Of a stretch of DNA of 64,000 nt, positions 1 to 8,759 are shown one piece after another. The notes beneath the pieces were generated by a model. That model saw nothing but the letters and a program-made list of their open reading frames with translations. It made no database searches and was not told the origin of the DNA. Both the position numbers and the translations under genes were made by a program. Origin of the DNA: Alterinioella nitratireducens (GTDB lineage: Bacteria > Pseudomonadota > Alphaproteobacteria > Rhodobacterales > Rhodobacteraceae); the NCBI RefSeq assembly GCF_013155465.1, contig NZ_JABJVX010000007.1, positions 124,001 through 188,000 of the forward strand. The letters are read 5' to 3'. Position 1 is the stretch's first letter. Every line of letters starts with the position of its first letter.

Positions 1-515
1 GGTTTGGCAATGATCTGACCGGGGGCGGCGAAGAAGACCTCCAGGAGGCGCAGCTCGCGATTGCGCAGGGTGATGGCGCGATCCGCGACCGTCAGCGTGC
101 CCGCGAGCGTGTCGAATGCGACGTTTCCGAATCGAATCCGGTTGCTTGCGGTGCCCGCGCGGCGGCGCAGGACGGCCCTGACCCGCGCCTCCAGCTCGGC
201 GAAATCGAACGGTTTGGAGATATAATCATCGGCCCCCATATCCAGCGCACCGACCCGGTCCGAGACCTCGGAGCGCGCCGTCAACACGATCACCGGCGTC
301 TCGGCCCCGCGCGCGCGCTGCGCGTTCAGAAAGTCGCGGCCATCACCGTCGGGCAACATAATATCCAGCAAGATCAGATCGTAACCCGTTGTCGCGGTGT
401 AGTCGGCGGCGGTGGCAAGGTCGCTTGCGTGATCGACGACATGGCCATCCTGGCCGAGCCGGTCCAGGATCGCGGCGGCCAGTTGCGGGTTATCTTCGAC
501 AAGCAGGAAACGCAT
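1..515 (-). CDS. tctD: OmpR/TctD-type response regulator, C-terminus beyond window edge
   Basis: Reads leftward from an ATG at 515 and is still open at base 1, so about 171 N-terminal residues are visible. The receiver domain starts MRFLLVEDNPQL. It shows the acidic pair E7/D8, the phosphoacceptor D51 in LILLDIMLPDGDG, T79 in VIVLTAR and K101 in ISKPFDF, so it looks active. A winged-helix DNA-binding domain of OmpR type begins near residue 130 (ITLRNRELRLLEVFF). It is divergent from a tctCBA operon, the usual place of TctD, which senses tricarboxylates with the kinase TctE. No kinase is visible; it would lie to the left. The receiver and family are clear; the TctD name rests on context. Confidence 0.85.
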   Translation of the reverse strand, partial: MRFLLVEDNPQLAAAILDRLGQDGHVVDHASDLATAADYTATTGYDLILLDIMLPDGDGRDFLNAQRARGAETPVIVLTARSEVSDRVGALDMGADDYISKPFDFAELEARVRAVLRRRAGTASNRIRFGNVAFDTLAGTLTVADRAITLRNRELRLLEVFFAAPGQIIAK

Positions 516-622
516 GGGGTGCCGGAAAAGCCTTTGGGGCGTGACAGCAAGGTGTCAGGTTGAGGTGGTGATCATTCGACATGGGCAGGCAAGCCCCAAT
601 TTGTCAAACTGGGAGGACAGAC
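516..622. promoter_or_regulatory. Divergent tctD/tctC control region with two small dyads
   Basis: This 107-bp gap must hold both divergent promoters. Two dyads are visible. TGACA (542-546) and TGTCA (553-557) are separated by 6 bp. CCAATTTG (596-603) and CAAACTGG (605-612) form a near-palindrome with one mismatch, touching the tctC ribosome binding site GGGAGGA. Either could be a TctD site. No clear -35/-10 pair was recognised. Confidence 0.35.
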
Positions 623-1609
623 ATGACAAGATTGACTTTGACCCGCCGGGCCTTTGCGGCCGCGGCGGTGGCGACCATGAGCCTTGGCAGCCCGGCCTTT
701 GCCGGAGGGCATCAGATGCTGGACAGTGTCCACTTCCTGATCCCCGGCGGGGCGGGCGGCGGCTGGGACGGCACCGCGCGCGGCACCGGCGAGGCGCTGA
801 CCGAGTCCGGCCTTGTCGGCACGGCCAGCTACGAGAACATGTCGGGCGGCGGCGGAGGGGTGGCCATCGGCTACCTGATCGAAAACGCCGAGAGCCAGTA
901 TGGAACGCTGATGGTGAACTCCACCCCCATCGTGATCCGCTCGCTGACGGGCGTGTTCCCCTACAACTTCTCGGACCTGACGCTTGTCGCGGGCACCATC
1001 GGGGATTACGCGACGCTGGTGGTGAATGCCGATAGCGACATCGAGTCCATGGACGACCTGCTGGCCGCCTATCGCGCGGATCCGCAGGGCACCGCCATCG
1101 GCGGCGGCTCGGTTCCGGGCGGCATGGATCACCTGGTCGCGGCCATGGTGATGGAAGCGGCGGGCGAGGATCCGCTTGAGGTGACCTACATCCCCTATGA
1201 CACCGGCGGACCGGCCATGGCGGCGCTGCTGTCGGGTGAGATCGCGGCGCTATCGACGGGCTTTTCCGAGGCCGTCGATCTGGCCGAGGCCGGTGAGGTG
1301 CGCATCATCGGCGTGACATCGGAAGAGCGTGTGCCGGCCTATCCGGACGCGCCCACGATGATGGAGCAGGGTATCGACACCAGCTTCGTCAACTGGCGCG
1401 GCTTCTTCGGCGCTCCGGGGATGCCCGAGGATCAGGTCGCGGCCTACCAGGCAGCACTGGCGGCGATGTACGAGACGGAAGAATGGGAAGAGGTCCGCGC
1501 CCGCAACGGCTGGGTCAATATCCACAATTCCGGCGACGATTTCCGCGCCTTCCTGGAAGAGCAGGAAGAGGTGATCGGCACTCTGATGCGTACGCTGGGC
1601 TTTCTCTGA
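623..1609 (+). CDS. tctC: Tripartite tricarboxylate transporter substrate-binding protein TctC (Bug family)
   Basis: Periplasmic solute-binding protein of 328 residues that captures a carboxylate for the TctAB membrane pair. The start chosen is the ATG at 623, nine bases after GGGAGGACA; an in-frame ATG at 581 has no such site. The N-terminus TRRAFAAAAVATMSLGSPAFA is an export signal whose twin arginine could suit Tat or Sec. The mature part has Bug-family features: the ligand loop FLIPGGAGGGWDGTAR and the later stretch GGSVPGGMDHLV. It is followed by tctB after 152 bp that hold a twin hairpin, which probably keeps this binding protein more abundant than the membrane subunits. The family is certain; the ligand (citrate, tartrate or another acid) is not. 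Confidence 0.92.
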   Translation: MTRLTLTRRAFAAAAVATMSLGSPAFAGGHQMLDSVHFLIPGGAGGGWDGTARGTGEALTESGLVGTASYENMSGGGGGVAIGYLIENAESQYGTLMVNSTPIVIRSLTGVFPYNFSDLTLVAGTIGDYATLVVNADSDIESMDDLLAAYRADPQGTAIGGGSVPGGMDHLVAAMVMEAAGEDPLEVTYIPYDTGGPAMAALLSGEIAALSTGFSEAVDLAEAGEVRIIGVTSEERVPAYPDAPTMMEQGIDTSFVNWRGFFGAPGMPEDQVAAYQAALAAMYETEEWEEVRARNGWVNIHNSGDDFRAFLEEQEEVIGTLMRTLGFL

Positions 1610-1631
1610 AGCCTGACGCCTGAAACGGGGA

Positions 1632-1676
1632 CGAGGCTTTTCGAAAAGCCTCGTTTTCCGGATTTTCAGAATCCGG
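1632..1676 (+). terminator. Twin hairpin between tctC and tctB
   Basis: The first dyad is a perfect 22-nt palindrome at 1632-1653 (half-site CGAGGCTTTTC, centre TTTTCGAAAA), followed directly by TTTT. Four bases later a second hairpin has 7-bp arms CCGGATT (1658-1664) and AATCCGG (1670-1676) around a 5-nt loop. Lying inside an operon, it is best read as a partial terminator or an mRNA 3'-end stabiliser for tctC. The pairing is visible; the function is inferred. Confidence 0.6.
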
Positions 1677-1761
1677 GAGGCGCGGGGGTGACCCCGCGCG
1701 GCCCAAGGCGCATCGACGCGCCTTCCCCCTCCGACCGCAAGCGAGCACAAGGGAGACTGAC

Positions 1762-2250
1762 ATGGCCCTCGACCGATGGATCGGCCTCGTGATCCTGATG
1801 ATATGCCTGGCCTATGGCTACGGCGCGTTCTTTACCATGGATGCGGGCCTGCCGCCCTTCATGCAGCGCAACCCGGTCTGGCCCTCGACCTTCCCCAAGG
1901 TGCTGTCGGTCCTGGCGATCCTGACCGCGCTGGTCATCGTTTTGGGGCTGGAAAAGCCCGCCGGTGAGCCGTCGCCGCAGGATATCAACTATCGCCGCCT
2001 GGGCGATTACAAGATCGGCCAGGCGTTGACGCTGTTGGGGCTGATGGTGGCCTATGCGCTGCTGCTGCGTCCGGCGGGGTTCCTTCTGTCCACCACCGGC
2101 TTCCTGATCATCAGTGGGATGGTCCTGGGCGAGCGCCGGTTTCACATCCTGATCCCCGTCGCGCTGATCGCGGCCGGGTTCATCTGGTGGCTGGTGCAGG
2201 AGGTGCTCGGCATCTTCCTGCGCCCCTGGCCGTTCTTCATGGGAGTATGA
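1762..2250 (+). CDS. tctB: Tripartite tricarboxylate transporter small membrane subunit TctB
   Basis: A 162-residue hydrophobic protein with four likely membrane helices, about residues 5-25, 45-62, 85-118 (split) and 125-148. This is the size and layout of TctB, the poorly conserved small permease subunit. It starts at an ATG preceded by AAGGGAGAC and ends 3 bp before tctA. With tctC and tctA it forms a sodium- or proton-driven carboxylate importer. The name depends mostly on its place between tctC and tctA, since TctB proteins share little sequence. Confidence 0.85.
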   Translation: MALDRWIGLVILMICLAYGYGAFFTMDAGLPPFMQRNPVWPSTFPKVLSVLAILTALVIVLGLEKPAGEPSPQDINYRRLGDYKIGQALTLLGLMVAYALLLRPAGFLLSTTGFLIISGMVLGERRFHILIPVALIAAGFIWWLVQEVLGIFLRPWPFFMGV

Positions 2251-2253
2251 GCG

Positions 2254-3771
2254 ATGCTTGAAGGCATGATGATCGGCCTCTCGACGGCCTTTTCAGTCAC
2301 AAACCTCCTGATGGTGATCGGCGGCTGCCTGATCGGCACCTTCATCGGCATGTTGCCGGGCCTGGGTCCGATGTCGATCATCGCCATCATGATCCCGGTG
2401 GCGATCACCATCGGCGATCCCTCCGCGGCGCTGATCCTTCTGGCGGGCGTCTATTACGGGGCCATTTTCGGCGGCTCGACCTCGTCGATCCTGATCAATG
2501 CGCCGGGGGTCGCCTCGACCGTGGCGACCAGCTTCGACGGCTACCCGCTGGCGCGACAGGGCAAGGCGGGCAAGGCGCTGACGGTGGCCGCGATCTCGTC
2601 CTTTTGCGGCGGCACGATCGGGGCGATCCTTTTGATGATCTTCGCGCCGATGCTGGCCTCGGTCGCGCTGCTCTTTCATTCCGCCGAGTATTTCGCGCTG
2701 ATGGTGGTGGGCCTGTCGGCCATCGCGGCCTTCGCGGGAACCGGCAATGTCGCCAAGGCGCTTCTGATGACGCTGCTTGGGCTGATCATGGCCACCGTGG
2801 GGGAAGGCGCGCTCTTCAACATGCCACGCTTCACGATGGGGATCATGGACCTGCAATCGGGCTTCGGCTTCATCACGCTGGCCATGGCGATGTTCGCCCT
2901 GCCCGAGGCCATGTACCTGGTGCTGGACCCGAGCCGGTCGAACGAGGGCGGACCGGGCGGCGAGATCAAGGACATGCGCATCACGCGGGCCGAGGCGCGC
3001 CAGATCGCGCCCGTGATCGGGCGGCAATCGGTGCAGGGCTTCCTGGTCGGCGTGCTGCCCGGCGCGGGGGCTACCATCGCCTCTTTCCTGGGTTACGCGG
3101 TGGAGCGCAATATCGCCCCCAAGGAGGAGCAGGACCAGTTCGGCAAGGGCTCCCTCAAGGGCCTCGCGGCGCCGGAATCGGCCAATAACGCGGCCTGCAC
3201 CGGGTCTTTCGTGCCGCTGCTGACGCTTGGCATTCCGGGCTCGGGCACCACGGCGATCCTGCTTGGCGCGTTGATCGCGCTCAATGTCAGCCCCGGCCCG
3301 CGCCTGATGATCGACGAGCCGCAGATCTTCTGGGCCGTGATCATCTCGATGTATCTGGGCAACCTGATCCTGCTGGTTCTGAACCTGCCGCTGATACCCT
3401 ATATCGCCAAGGTTCTGGCGGTGCCGCGCAGCTTCCTCATCCCGTTCATCCTCTTCTTCACCCTGATGGGGGCCTATATCGGGCAGAACAACGCGACGGA
3501 ACTGCTGATCCTGGTGGGGTTCGGCATCTGCGCGACGATCCTGCGCTTTGCCGATTACCCGCTGGCCCCGCTTCTGATCGGGTTCATCCTGGGCTCGATG
3601 CTGGAGGACAATTTCAGCCGCGCGATGCAGCTTTACGGCGGCGTCAGCTTCATCCTGGAACGGCCGATGACGCTTGGCCTGCTTCTGCTGGCGGTGGCGC
3701 TGGTGGTGGTGCCGAGCTACCGGGCGCGGAGGGCGCGGGCGCGGGCCAAGGGCGTGGCCGACGGGGATTGA
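2254..3771 (+). CDS. tctA: Tripartite tricarboxylate transporter large membrane subunit TctA
   Basis: A 505-residue polytopic membrane protein, the usual TctA length. It carries the family motifs LPGLGPMSIIAIM near residue 35 and GVLPGAGATIASFLGYAVE near residue 265; these paired glycine-rich re-entrant segments are typical of TctA. Roughly eleven hydrophobic segments can be counted, and the C-terminus is a basic tail (RARRARARAKG). It follows tctB after 3 bp, so the two are surely co-translated. It forms the translocation channel that accepts substrate from TctC. A strong GC-rich stem-loop lies 34 bp downstream. Confidence 0.93.
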   Translation: MLEGMMIGLSTAFSVTNLLMVIGGCLIGTFIGMLPGLGPMSIIAIMIPVAITIGDPSAALILLAGVYYGAIFGGSTSSILINAPGVASTVATSFDGYPLARQGKAGKALTVAAISSFCGGTIGAILLMIFAPMLASVALLFHSAEYFALMVVGLSAIAAFAGTGNVAKALLMTLLGLIMATVGEGALFNMPRFTMGIMDLQSGFGFITLAMAMFALPEAMYLVLDPSRSNEGGPGGEIKDMRITRAEARQIAPVIGRQSVQGFLVGVLPGAGATIASFLGYAVERNIAPKEEQDQFGKGSLKGLAAPESANNAACTGSFVPLLTLGIPGSGTTAILLGALIALNVSPGPRLMIDEPQIFWAVIISMYLGNLILLVLNLPLIPYIAKVLAVPRSFLIPFILFFTLMGAYIGQNNATELLILVGFGICATILRFADYPLAPLLIGFILGSMLEDNFSRAMQLYGGVSFILERPMTLGLLLLAVALVVVPSYRARRARARAKGVADGD

Positions 3772-3804
3772 TCGGGATCGACGCCTTCGGCGCCGACCGG
3801 GGAA

Positions 3805-3846
3805 CGCGCGGCCTCGGGCCCCTGACGGGGCCGCTCGGGCCGCGCG
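3805..3846 (+). terminator. GC-rich stem-loop after tctA
   Basis: The outer stem CGCGCGGCC (3805-3813) pairs with GGCCGCGCG (3838-3846). An inner stem GGCCCC (3817-3822) pairs with GGGGCC (3827-3832). There is no T-run, so it would be an RNA 3'-end structure or a Rho-aided stop for the tct operon. The rest of 3847-3937, before the convergent VOC gene, shows nothing recognisable. Confidence 0.45.
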
Positions 3847-3937
3847 TGGTGCCCCCGCCTGGAATGGCGGAGGTTTCGCGTGGGGGCCAATGTCGGATGC
3901 CTCCGGCGGGGATATTTGCGGAACAAAGAAGGCGGGA

Positions 3938-4519
3938 TCAGTAGGGATCTTGCGGTCCGCGATCCGCGCTGAGGCTTTGCTGGTGGCGGGTGACGAGGGC
4001 TTCGATGGCGTCGGCCAGGTGAACCTCCGCGATATGGCCGTCGCCCGCGGCGACCCGGATGCGATGCGCCTCGATCATGACATCGGCATGGGTGCAGCCG
4101 GTGGGCGGCTCGAACCGGTAGCAGGCCAATTCTATGAGCAGGCCCATCGGATCCTTGAAATAGATCGAGTCCATGAAGCCGCGATCCTTGGGGCCGGAAT
4201 GTGTGATGCCGCGCGCGTCCAGACGCTCGACCGCCTGGCTGAAGGTGGCCTTTGAGACGTTGAAGGCGAGGTGATGCACGCAGCCGGGTTCGGTCGGCGT
4301 GCGGCGCGGGTCGGCTGTGCGGCCCTCATTGGTGAAGACGGTGATGAGCCGCCCGTCGCCGGGGTCGAAATAGAGATGCCCCTCGTCCGGGTTGTCCAGA
4401 TTGGGCTGGTCGAAGATGAAGGGCATTCCCAACACGCCCTCCCAGAAGTCGATGGATGTCTGGCGATCCGCGCCGGTCAGGGTAATGTGATGCACGCCCT
4501 GTGCCTGTAGCTTTCTCAT
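3938..4519 (-). CDS. VOC (glyoxalase/dioxygenase superfamily) protein
   Basis: A 193-residue protein with two beta-alpha-beta-beta-beta modules. Putative metal ligands are H10/H11 (GVHHITL), H82/H83 (CVHHLAF) and E130 in YFKDPMGLLIE, a standard vicinal-oxygen-chelate arrangement. The second module is followed by about 60 residues that are not part of the fold (LACYRFEPPTGCTHADV onward). Candidate activities are glyoxalase-like isomerase or ring-cleaving dioxygenase; the substrate cannot be read from sequence. It is divergent from the ZntB-like gene and convergent with tctA, so it is probably monocistronic. Confidence 0.8.
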   Translation of the reverse strand: MRKLQAQGVHHITLTGADRQTSIDFWEGVLGMPFIFDQPNLDNPDEGHLYFDPGDGRLITVFTNEGRTADPRRTPTEPGCVHHLAFNVSKATFSQAVERLDARGITHSGPKDRGFMDSIYFKDPMGLLIELACYRFEPPTGCTHADVMIEAHRIRVAAGDGHIAEVHLADAIEALVTRHQQSLSADRGPQDPY

Positions 4520-4632
4520 ATCTCGGCTCCTGCTGGTTTGAGCCGCAACTGTAGCCCGTTTGGCGCATCAGGCAAATTCGGCTTTGCCAAAGCGGCGCGG
4601 GCTTTGCAGACTGGACAAAAAAAGGGGACGCG

Positions 4633-5610
4633 ATGGCAGGCTTACCAATTCCGCCGCTTCTGTCGGTGGTCATTGACCGGCAGGGTGGCGCGACTGTTCG
4701 GGCGGAGGACGCGTTTGCCGATCCCGCGCCGGAGGCCGCGCTGCTGTGGCAGCATCTCTACCGCGACGCTCCGCGCGCGGAGGCGGAACTGGCGGCCTCG
4801 GGGCTGGACGGTTTCGTTCTGGACGCGCTGACCGCCAAGGAAACAAGGCCGCGCTGCACGGTGCATGGATCGGGCGTGGTCCTGAACCTGCGGGGCGTGA
4901 ACCTCAACCCCGGCGCGGAGCCTGAGGACATGGTCTCGGTCCGGTTGTGGCTGGAAGCGGGGCGCATCTTCGGCGTCTGGCTCAGGCCCCTGCAAGCGGT
5001 GGAGGATCTGCTTGGCGCGATGGAGCGCGGACAGGCCCCGGCGACGCCCGGCGAGTTCGTCGCCCGTCTGGCCCTGCGCCTGGCGGATCGGGCCGAACCG
5101 GTGGTCGCCACCCTGAACGAGAGGATCGACACGCTGGAGGAACAGGTGCTGGACCAGGAGGCGGGCCTGGCGCGCGGCGACCTGGCCGAGGTGCATCGCA
5201 GCGCCATCATCCTGCGCCGCTTCATGCAGCCGCAGCGCGACGCGCTGACCACGCTGGAGATCGAGGACCTGGACTGGCTGACCGAGCGCGACAGATCGCG
5301 CCTGCGCGAGGCGGCGGAGCGGGTGCAGCGGCTGGCCGAGGACCTGGATGCGATCCGCGACCGCGCGCAGGTTGTGCGCGACCAGATCATGGAGCTGCGC
5401 AGCGACCAGATGAATTGGCGGATGCTGGTCCTGTCGATCGTGGCCGCCGTGTTCCTGCCGCTCGGGCTGCTGACGGGACTCTTGGGGATCAACGTGGGCG
5501 GCATGCCGGGGGCGGAAAATCCCTGGGCGTTCTGGATCGTCACGGGCGTGTTGGTGGCGCTTGGGTCGGCGCTGGTCTGGTGGGTCTGGCGGTTGGGGAT
5601 GTTCCGGTAG
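4633..5610 (+). CDS. zntB: CorA-family transporter, ZntB-like
   Basis: A 325-residue protein with a large cytosolic N-terminal domain rich in charged helices (about 100-260) and two C-terminal membrane helices (about 263-283 and 299-318). The signature loop after the first helix reads GLLGINVGGMPGAENP, with G285-I-N287 where CorA has G-M-N. GIN followed by VGG is typical of the ZntB branch, which moves zinc or other divalent cations. The start ATG follows AGGGGAC. The gene stands alone between a divergent VOC gene and the convergent typA. The family is firm; transport direction and metal are inferred. Confidence 0.85.
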   Translation: MAGLPIPPLLSVVIDRQGGATVRAEDAFADPAPEAALLWQHLYRDAPRAEAELAASGLDGFVLDALTAKETRPRCTVHGSGVVLNLRGVNLNPGAEPEDMVSVRLWLEAGRIFGVWLRPLQAVEDLLGAMERGQAPATPGEFVARLALRLADRAEPVVATLNERIDTLEEQVLDQEAGLARGDLAEVHRSAIILRRFMQPQRDALTTLEIEDLDWLTERDRSRLREAAERVQRLAEDLDAIRDRAQVVRDQIMELRSDQMNWRMLVLSIVAAVFLPLGLLTGLLGINVGGMPGAENPWAFWIVTGVLVALGSALVWWVWRLGMFR

Positions 5611-5624
5611 GGGCGCAATGCCCC
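5610..5624. terminator. Small hairpin between convergent zntB-like gene and typA
   Basis: GGGGC (5610-5614) and GCCCC (5620-5624) form a 5-bp stem starting on the last base of the zntB stop codon. The 23-bp convergent gap leaves little room for anything else. Weak evidence. Confidence 0.3.
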
Positions 5625-5633
5625 TCCCCTATC

Positions 5634-7454
5634 TCACCCCGCCGCTTTCGCCTGCCGTTTCCGCTCATGCGGGTCGAGATAGCGTTTGCGCAGGCGGATC
5701 GCGTTCGGTGTCACCTCCACCAGTTCGTCATCGTCGATATAGGCGATGGCCTGTTCCAGCGACATGGTGACGGGCGTGGTCAGGCGCACGGCCTCGTCGG
5801 TGCCCGACGCGCGCACGTTGGTCAGTTTCTTGCCCTTCAGCGGGTTCACTTCCAGGTCGTTGTCGCGGGAGTGCTCGCCGATGATCATGCCGGTATAGAC
5901 CGGCTCCTGCGCGCCGATGAACATCTTGCCGCGATCCTCCAGGTTCCACAGCGCGAACGCGACCGAGGTGCCGTTCTCCATCGAGATCAGCACGCCTTGG
6001 CGGCGTCCCGGAATGGTGCCCTTGAAGGGTTCCCAGGCGTGGAACACGCGGTTCAGGACGCCGGTGCCGCGCGTGTCGGTCAGGAATTCGCCGTGATAGC
6101 CGATGAGCCCACGTGACGGCACATGCGCGATGATGCGGGTCTTGCCCGCACCTGCCGGTTTCATCTCGACCAGGTCGCCCTTGCGCGCGCCGGTCAGCTT
6201 TTCGATCACCGCGCCGGAATACTCGTCATCGACATCGACGGTAACCTCCTCGACCGGCTCCAGCTTCTGCTCGCCATCGTCGCGGATCAGGACCTGCGGG
6301 CGCGAGATGGACAGCTCGAACCCCTCGCGGCGCATGTTCTCGATCAACACGCCCATCTGCAATTCACCTCGGCCCGCGACCTCGAAGGCCTCGCCGCCGG
6401 GCGTGTCGCTGATCTTGATGGCGACGTTGCTCTCGGCCTCCTTCATCAGCCGTTCACGGATGACGCGGGACTGCACCTTCTTGCCGTCGCGGCCCGCAAG
6501 GGGCGAGTCGTTGATGCCGAATGTGACGGTGATGGTGGGCGGGTCGATGGGCTGCGCGTAAAGCGGCTCATCGACGGCCAGCGCGCAGATCGTGTCGGCG
6601 ACTGTAGCCTTGGACATGCCCGCGATGGAAACGATGTCGCCCGCCTGCGCCTCGTCGATATCCTGCTGCGCGAGGCCCCGGAAGGCCTGGATGCGGGTGA
6701 CGCGGAACTGCTCGATCTTCTCGCCCACGCGGGAGAGCGCCTGCACGGTGGCCCCGACCTTGAGCTTGCCGGATTCGACGCGGCCGGTCAGCAGCCGACC
6801 GACGAAGGGGTCGGCGCCGAGCGTGGTGGCCAGCATCCGGAAATCCTCGCCCTGGCGGGCGATCTGGCGCGGGCGCGGCACGTGGTTGACGATCAGGTTG
6901 AACAGCGCATGCAGATCCTTGCGCGGGCCATTCAACTCGGCATCGGCCCATCCGTTGCGGCCCGAGGCATACATATGCGGGAAATCCAGCTGGTCCTCAT
7001 CGGCATCGAGCGACGCGAAGAGGTCGAAACACTCGTCAAGCGCGCGGTCGGGTTCGGCGTCGGGCTTGTCGACCTTGTTCAGCACCACGATGGGGCGCAG
7101 GCCAAGCGCCAGCGCCTTGGAGGTCACGAACTTGGTCTGCGGCATCGGGCCTTCGGCGGCATCGACCAGCAGCACCACGCCATCGACCATGGAGAGGATG
7201 CGCTCCACTTCGCCGCCGAAATCGGCGTGGCCGGGGGTGTCGACGATATTGATCCGCGTGCCCTTCCATTCGACCGATGTGGGCTTGGCGAAGATGGTGA
7301 TGCCGCGCTCGCGTTCGATGTCGTTCGAATCCATCGCGCGTTCGGCCACGGCCTCGTTGGCACGGAAGGCACCGGATTGTTTCAGAAGCTCGTCAACAAG
7401 GGTCGTCTTGCCGTGGTCAACGTGGGCGATGATCGCAATATTGCGAAGGTCCAT
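5634..7454 (-). CDS. typA: Translational GTPase TypA/BipA
   Basis: A 606-residue ribosome-binding GTPase of the EF-G family, acting in ribosome assembly and stress adaptation. The P-loop AHVDHGKTTLVDELL lies at residues 10-24, the switch II motif DTPGHADFGGEVERI near 73, and the NKVD base-recognition motif near 127. EF-G-like domains III and V follow, and the TypA C-terminal region contains RLRKRYLD near the end. The length matches the family. It reads leftward from ATG 7454, 118 bp downstream of the irr 3' end, and is convergent with the ZntB-like gene. Confidence 0.97.
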   Translation of the reverse strand: MDLRNIAIIAHVDHGKTTLVDELLKQSGAFRANEAVAERAMDSNDIERERGITIFAKPTSVEWKGTRINIVDTPGHADFGGEVERILSMVDGVVLLVDAAEGPMPQTKFVTSKALALGLRPIVVLNKVDKPDAEPDRALDECFDLFASLDADEDQLDFPHMYASGRNGWADAELNGPRKDLHALFNLIVNHVPRPRQIARQGEDFRMLATTLGADPFVGRLLTGRVESGKLKVGATVQALSRVGEKIEQFRVTRIQAFRGLAQQDIDEAQAGDIVSIAGMSKATVADTICALAVDEPLYAQPIDPPTITVTFGINDSPLAGRDGKKVQSRVIRERLMKEAESNVAIKISDTPGGEAFEVAGRGELQMGVLIENMRREGFELSISRPQVLIRDDGEQKLEPVEEVTVDVDDEYSGAVIEKLTGARKGDLVEMKPAGAGKTRIIAHVPSRGLIGYHGEFLTDTRGTGVLNRVFHAWEPFKGTIPGRRQGVLISMENGTSVAFALWNLEDRGKMFIGAQEPVYTGMIIGEHSRDNDLEVNPLKGKKLTNVRASGTDEAVRLTTPVTMSLEQAIAYIDDDELVEVTPNAIRLRKRYLDPHERKRQAKAAG

Positions 7455-7518
7455 GGGGGGAGGCCTTAAATTTCAGGATTTGGCGAGGCGTTACAATGGC
7501 GCGGGCGCAATGGCCAGC

Positions 7519-7562
7519 CCAAAACTCCTTCCAGGGAGTTTTGGAATTCCTTGTGAGGAATT
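7519..7562 (-). terminator. Twin hairpin between irr and typA
   Basis: The first stem-loop has 10-bp arms CCAAAACTCC (7519-7528) and GGAGTTTTGG (7535-7544) around a 6-nt loop. It abuts a second with arms AATTCCT (7545-7551) and AGGAATT (7556-7562) and a 4-nt loop. Both lie just past the irr stop codon, so they probably end or stabilise the irr transcript before typA. No sequence similarity to the other twin hairpins was seen, only the same layout. Confidence 0.6.
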
Positions 7563-7572
7563 TGGCGCGCCG

Positions 7573-8001
7573 TCAGGATGTCTTGCGCAGGCGGATCACC
7601 ACATCGACCTTGTCGATCTCGAAGCCTTCCGGCGGGGTCGGCAGAGTGGCGATTTCCAGTTCGGATTTCTTCGCATCGACCAGCCGCCCTTCGCAGCTTT
7701 CGCATTCCATGAAGAAATGCGGGTGGTCGTCCATGCGCGTATCGAAATAGGAGCGGGTGCCGTCAACGGTGACTTCCTGCACCAGCCCCGCGTCGCAAAA
7801 GGCGCGCAGCGTGTTGTAGACGGTGGCCAGCGACACCTTTTCGCCCGCCGCGACCGAGGAGGCATGCAACCCCTCCGCCGTGACGTGGCGATCCTGCCCG
7901 TCGCCCACCAGCAGCGTTGCCAGCGACAGGCGCTGACGGGTCGGGCGCAGATCGGCCTGGGCCAGCCATTTGGTGCTGCGTTCGAGGGCTTCGGGGGTCA
8001 T
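7573..8001 (-). CDS. irr: Fur-family iron response regulator, Irr type
   Basis: A 142-residue Fur-superfamily repressor. The N-terminal winged helix contains RPTRQRLSLATLL and the recognition segment KVSLATVYNTLRAFCDAGLV (about 53-72). The regulatory domain has YFDTRMDDHPHFFMECESC. In Irr proteins the DHHHFF stretch binds haem or metal; here it reads DHPHFF and is followed by a C-x2-C pair. Irr controls iron and haem genes in alphaproteobacteria and is often found divergent from fabA in Rhodobacterales, as here; I recall this arrangement rather than having searched for it. Another Fur-family member remains possible. Confidence 0.78.
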   Translation of the reverse strand: MTPEALERSTKWLAQADLRPTRQRLSLATLLVGDGQDRHVTAEGLHASSVAAGEKVSLATVYNTLRAFCDAGLVQEVTVDGTRSYFDTRMDDHPHFFMECESCEGRLVDAKKSELEIATLPTPPEGFEIDKVDVVIRLRKTS

Positions 8002-8191
8002 CGGGGCGGCATTCCTTGCGTTACAGGGTCAATATAGGGGGTGATCGGGAGGATTTTCAATTGGAATCGGGCCTGAAGCCCTTAGATTGGACTTAGGTGT
8101 TTCCTTGCGCCCGCATCGAAGCGGATGCTAGGGGACGACGGATTTCAGGCGCTGGTGCCTGGGGTAGCAATAGCGAAGGGCAGGGGGCTTA
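8002..8191. promoter_or_regulatory. Divergent irr/fabA control region
   Basis: A 190-bp gap carrying both promoters. A direct repeat CTTAG occurs at 8081-8085 and 8092-8096 (11-bp period), about one helical turn apart, so a protein could bind both copies. No convincing iron-control element (TTTAGAA-type dyad) was found. The fabA ribosome binding site AGGGGG ends five bases before its ATG. Confidence 0.35.
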
Positions 8192-8701
8192 ATGGCTGGA
8201 TATCCCACGAGTTTCGACCGGGACGATCTGTTGAAATGCGCACGCGGAGAGCTGTTCGGCCCCGGCAATGCGCAACTGCCCGAACCGCCGATGCTGATGA
8301 TGGACCGCATCACCGATATTTCCGGCGATGGCGGCGCACACGGCAAGGGGCATGTAATCGCCGAGTTCGACATCACCCCGGACCTGTGGTTCTTCGAATG
8401 TCATTTTCCCGGCAACCCGATCATGCCCGGCTGTCTGGGGCTGGATGGCCTCTGGCAACTGACTGGCTTCAACCTGGGCTGGCGCGGCTGGCAGGGGCGC
8501 GGCTATGCGCTTGGCGTGGGCGAGGTCAAGCTGACCGGCATGGTCCGGCCCGACCGCAAGATGCTGACCTACAAGATCGACTTCACCAAGGCGATCCAGA
8601 CGCGGAGGCTCACCATGGGGGTTGCCGACGGCATCGTCGAGGCCGATGGCGAGGTGATCTACCAGGTCAAGGACATGAAGGTCGCGTTGAGCGAGAGTTG
8701 A
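8192..8701 (+). CDS. fabA: 3-hydroxydecanoyl-ACP dehydratase/isomerase FabA
   Basis: A 169-residue cytosolic enzyme that dehydrates 3-hydroxydecanoyl-ACP and isomerises the trans-2 to the cis-3 alkene, the branch point to unsaturated fatty acids. The catalytic histidine is H71 in [12 protein letters not shown] and the partner aspartate D85 in LGLDGLWQL, matching E. coli H70/D84. Length and start (ATG after AGGGGGCTTA) are standard. Its partner genes fabB and fabI lie 2.6 kb downstream on the same strand, separated by a broken M50 gene and a ThDP enzyme. Confidence 0.97.
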   Translation: MAGYPTSFDRDDLLKCARGELFGPGNAQLPEPPMLMMDRITDISGDGGAHGKGHVIAEFDITPDLWFFECHFPGNPIMPGCLGLDGLWQLTGFNLGWRGWQGRGYALGVGEVKLTGMVRPDRKMLTYKIDFTKAIQTRRLTMGVADGIVEADGEVIYQVKDMKVALSES

Positions 8702-8759
8702 TTGGGGTGCCGCATCGCCCGCCCTCGGCGGGTGCCGCGTTTCATCGCGGTGCCGACCC

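Noticed and set aside
8081-8096. CTTAG direct repeat as an Irr iron-control element
   Set aside because: It is a direct repeat, not the expected TTTAGAA-type inverted motif. Listed only as part of the intergenic region.
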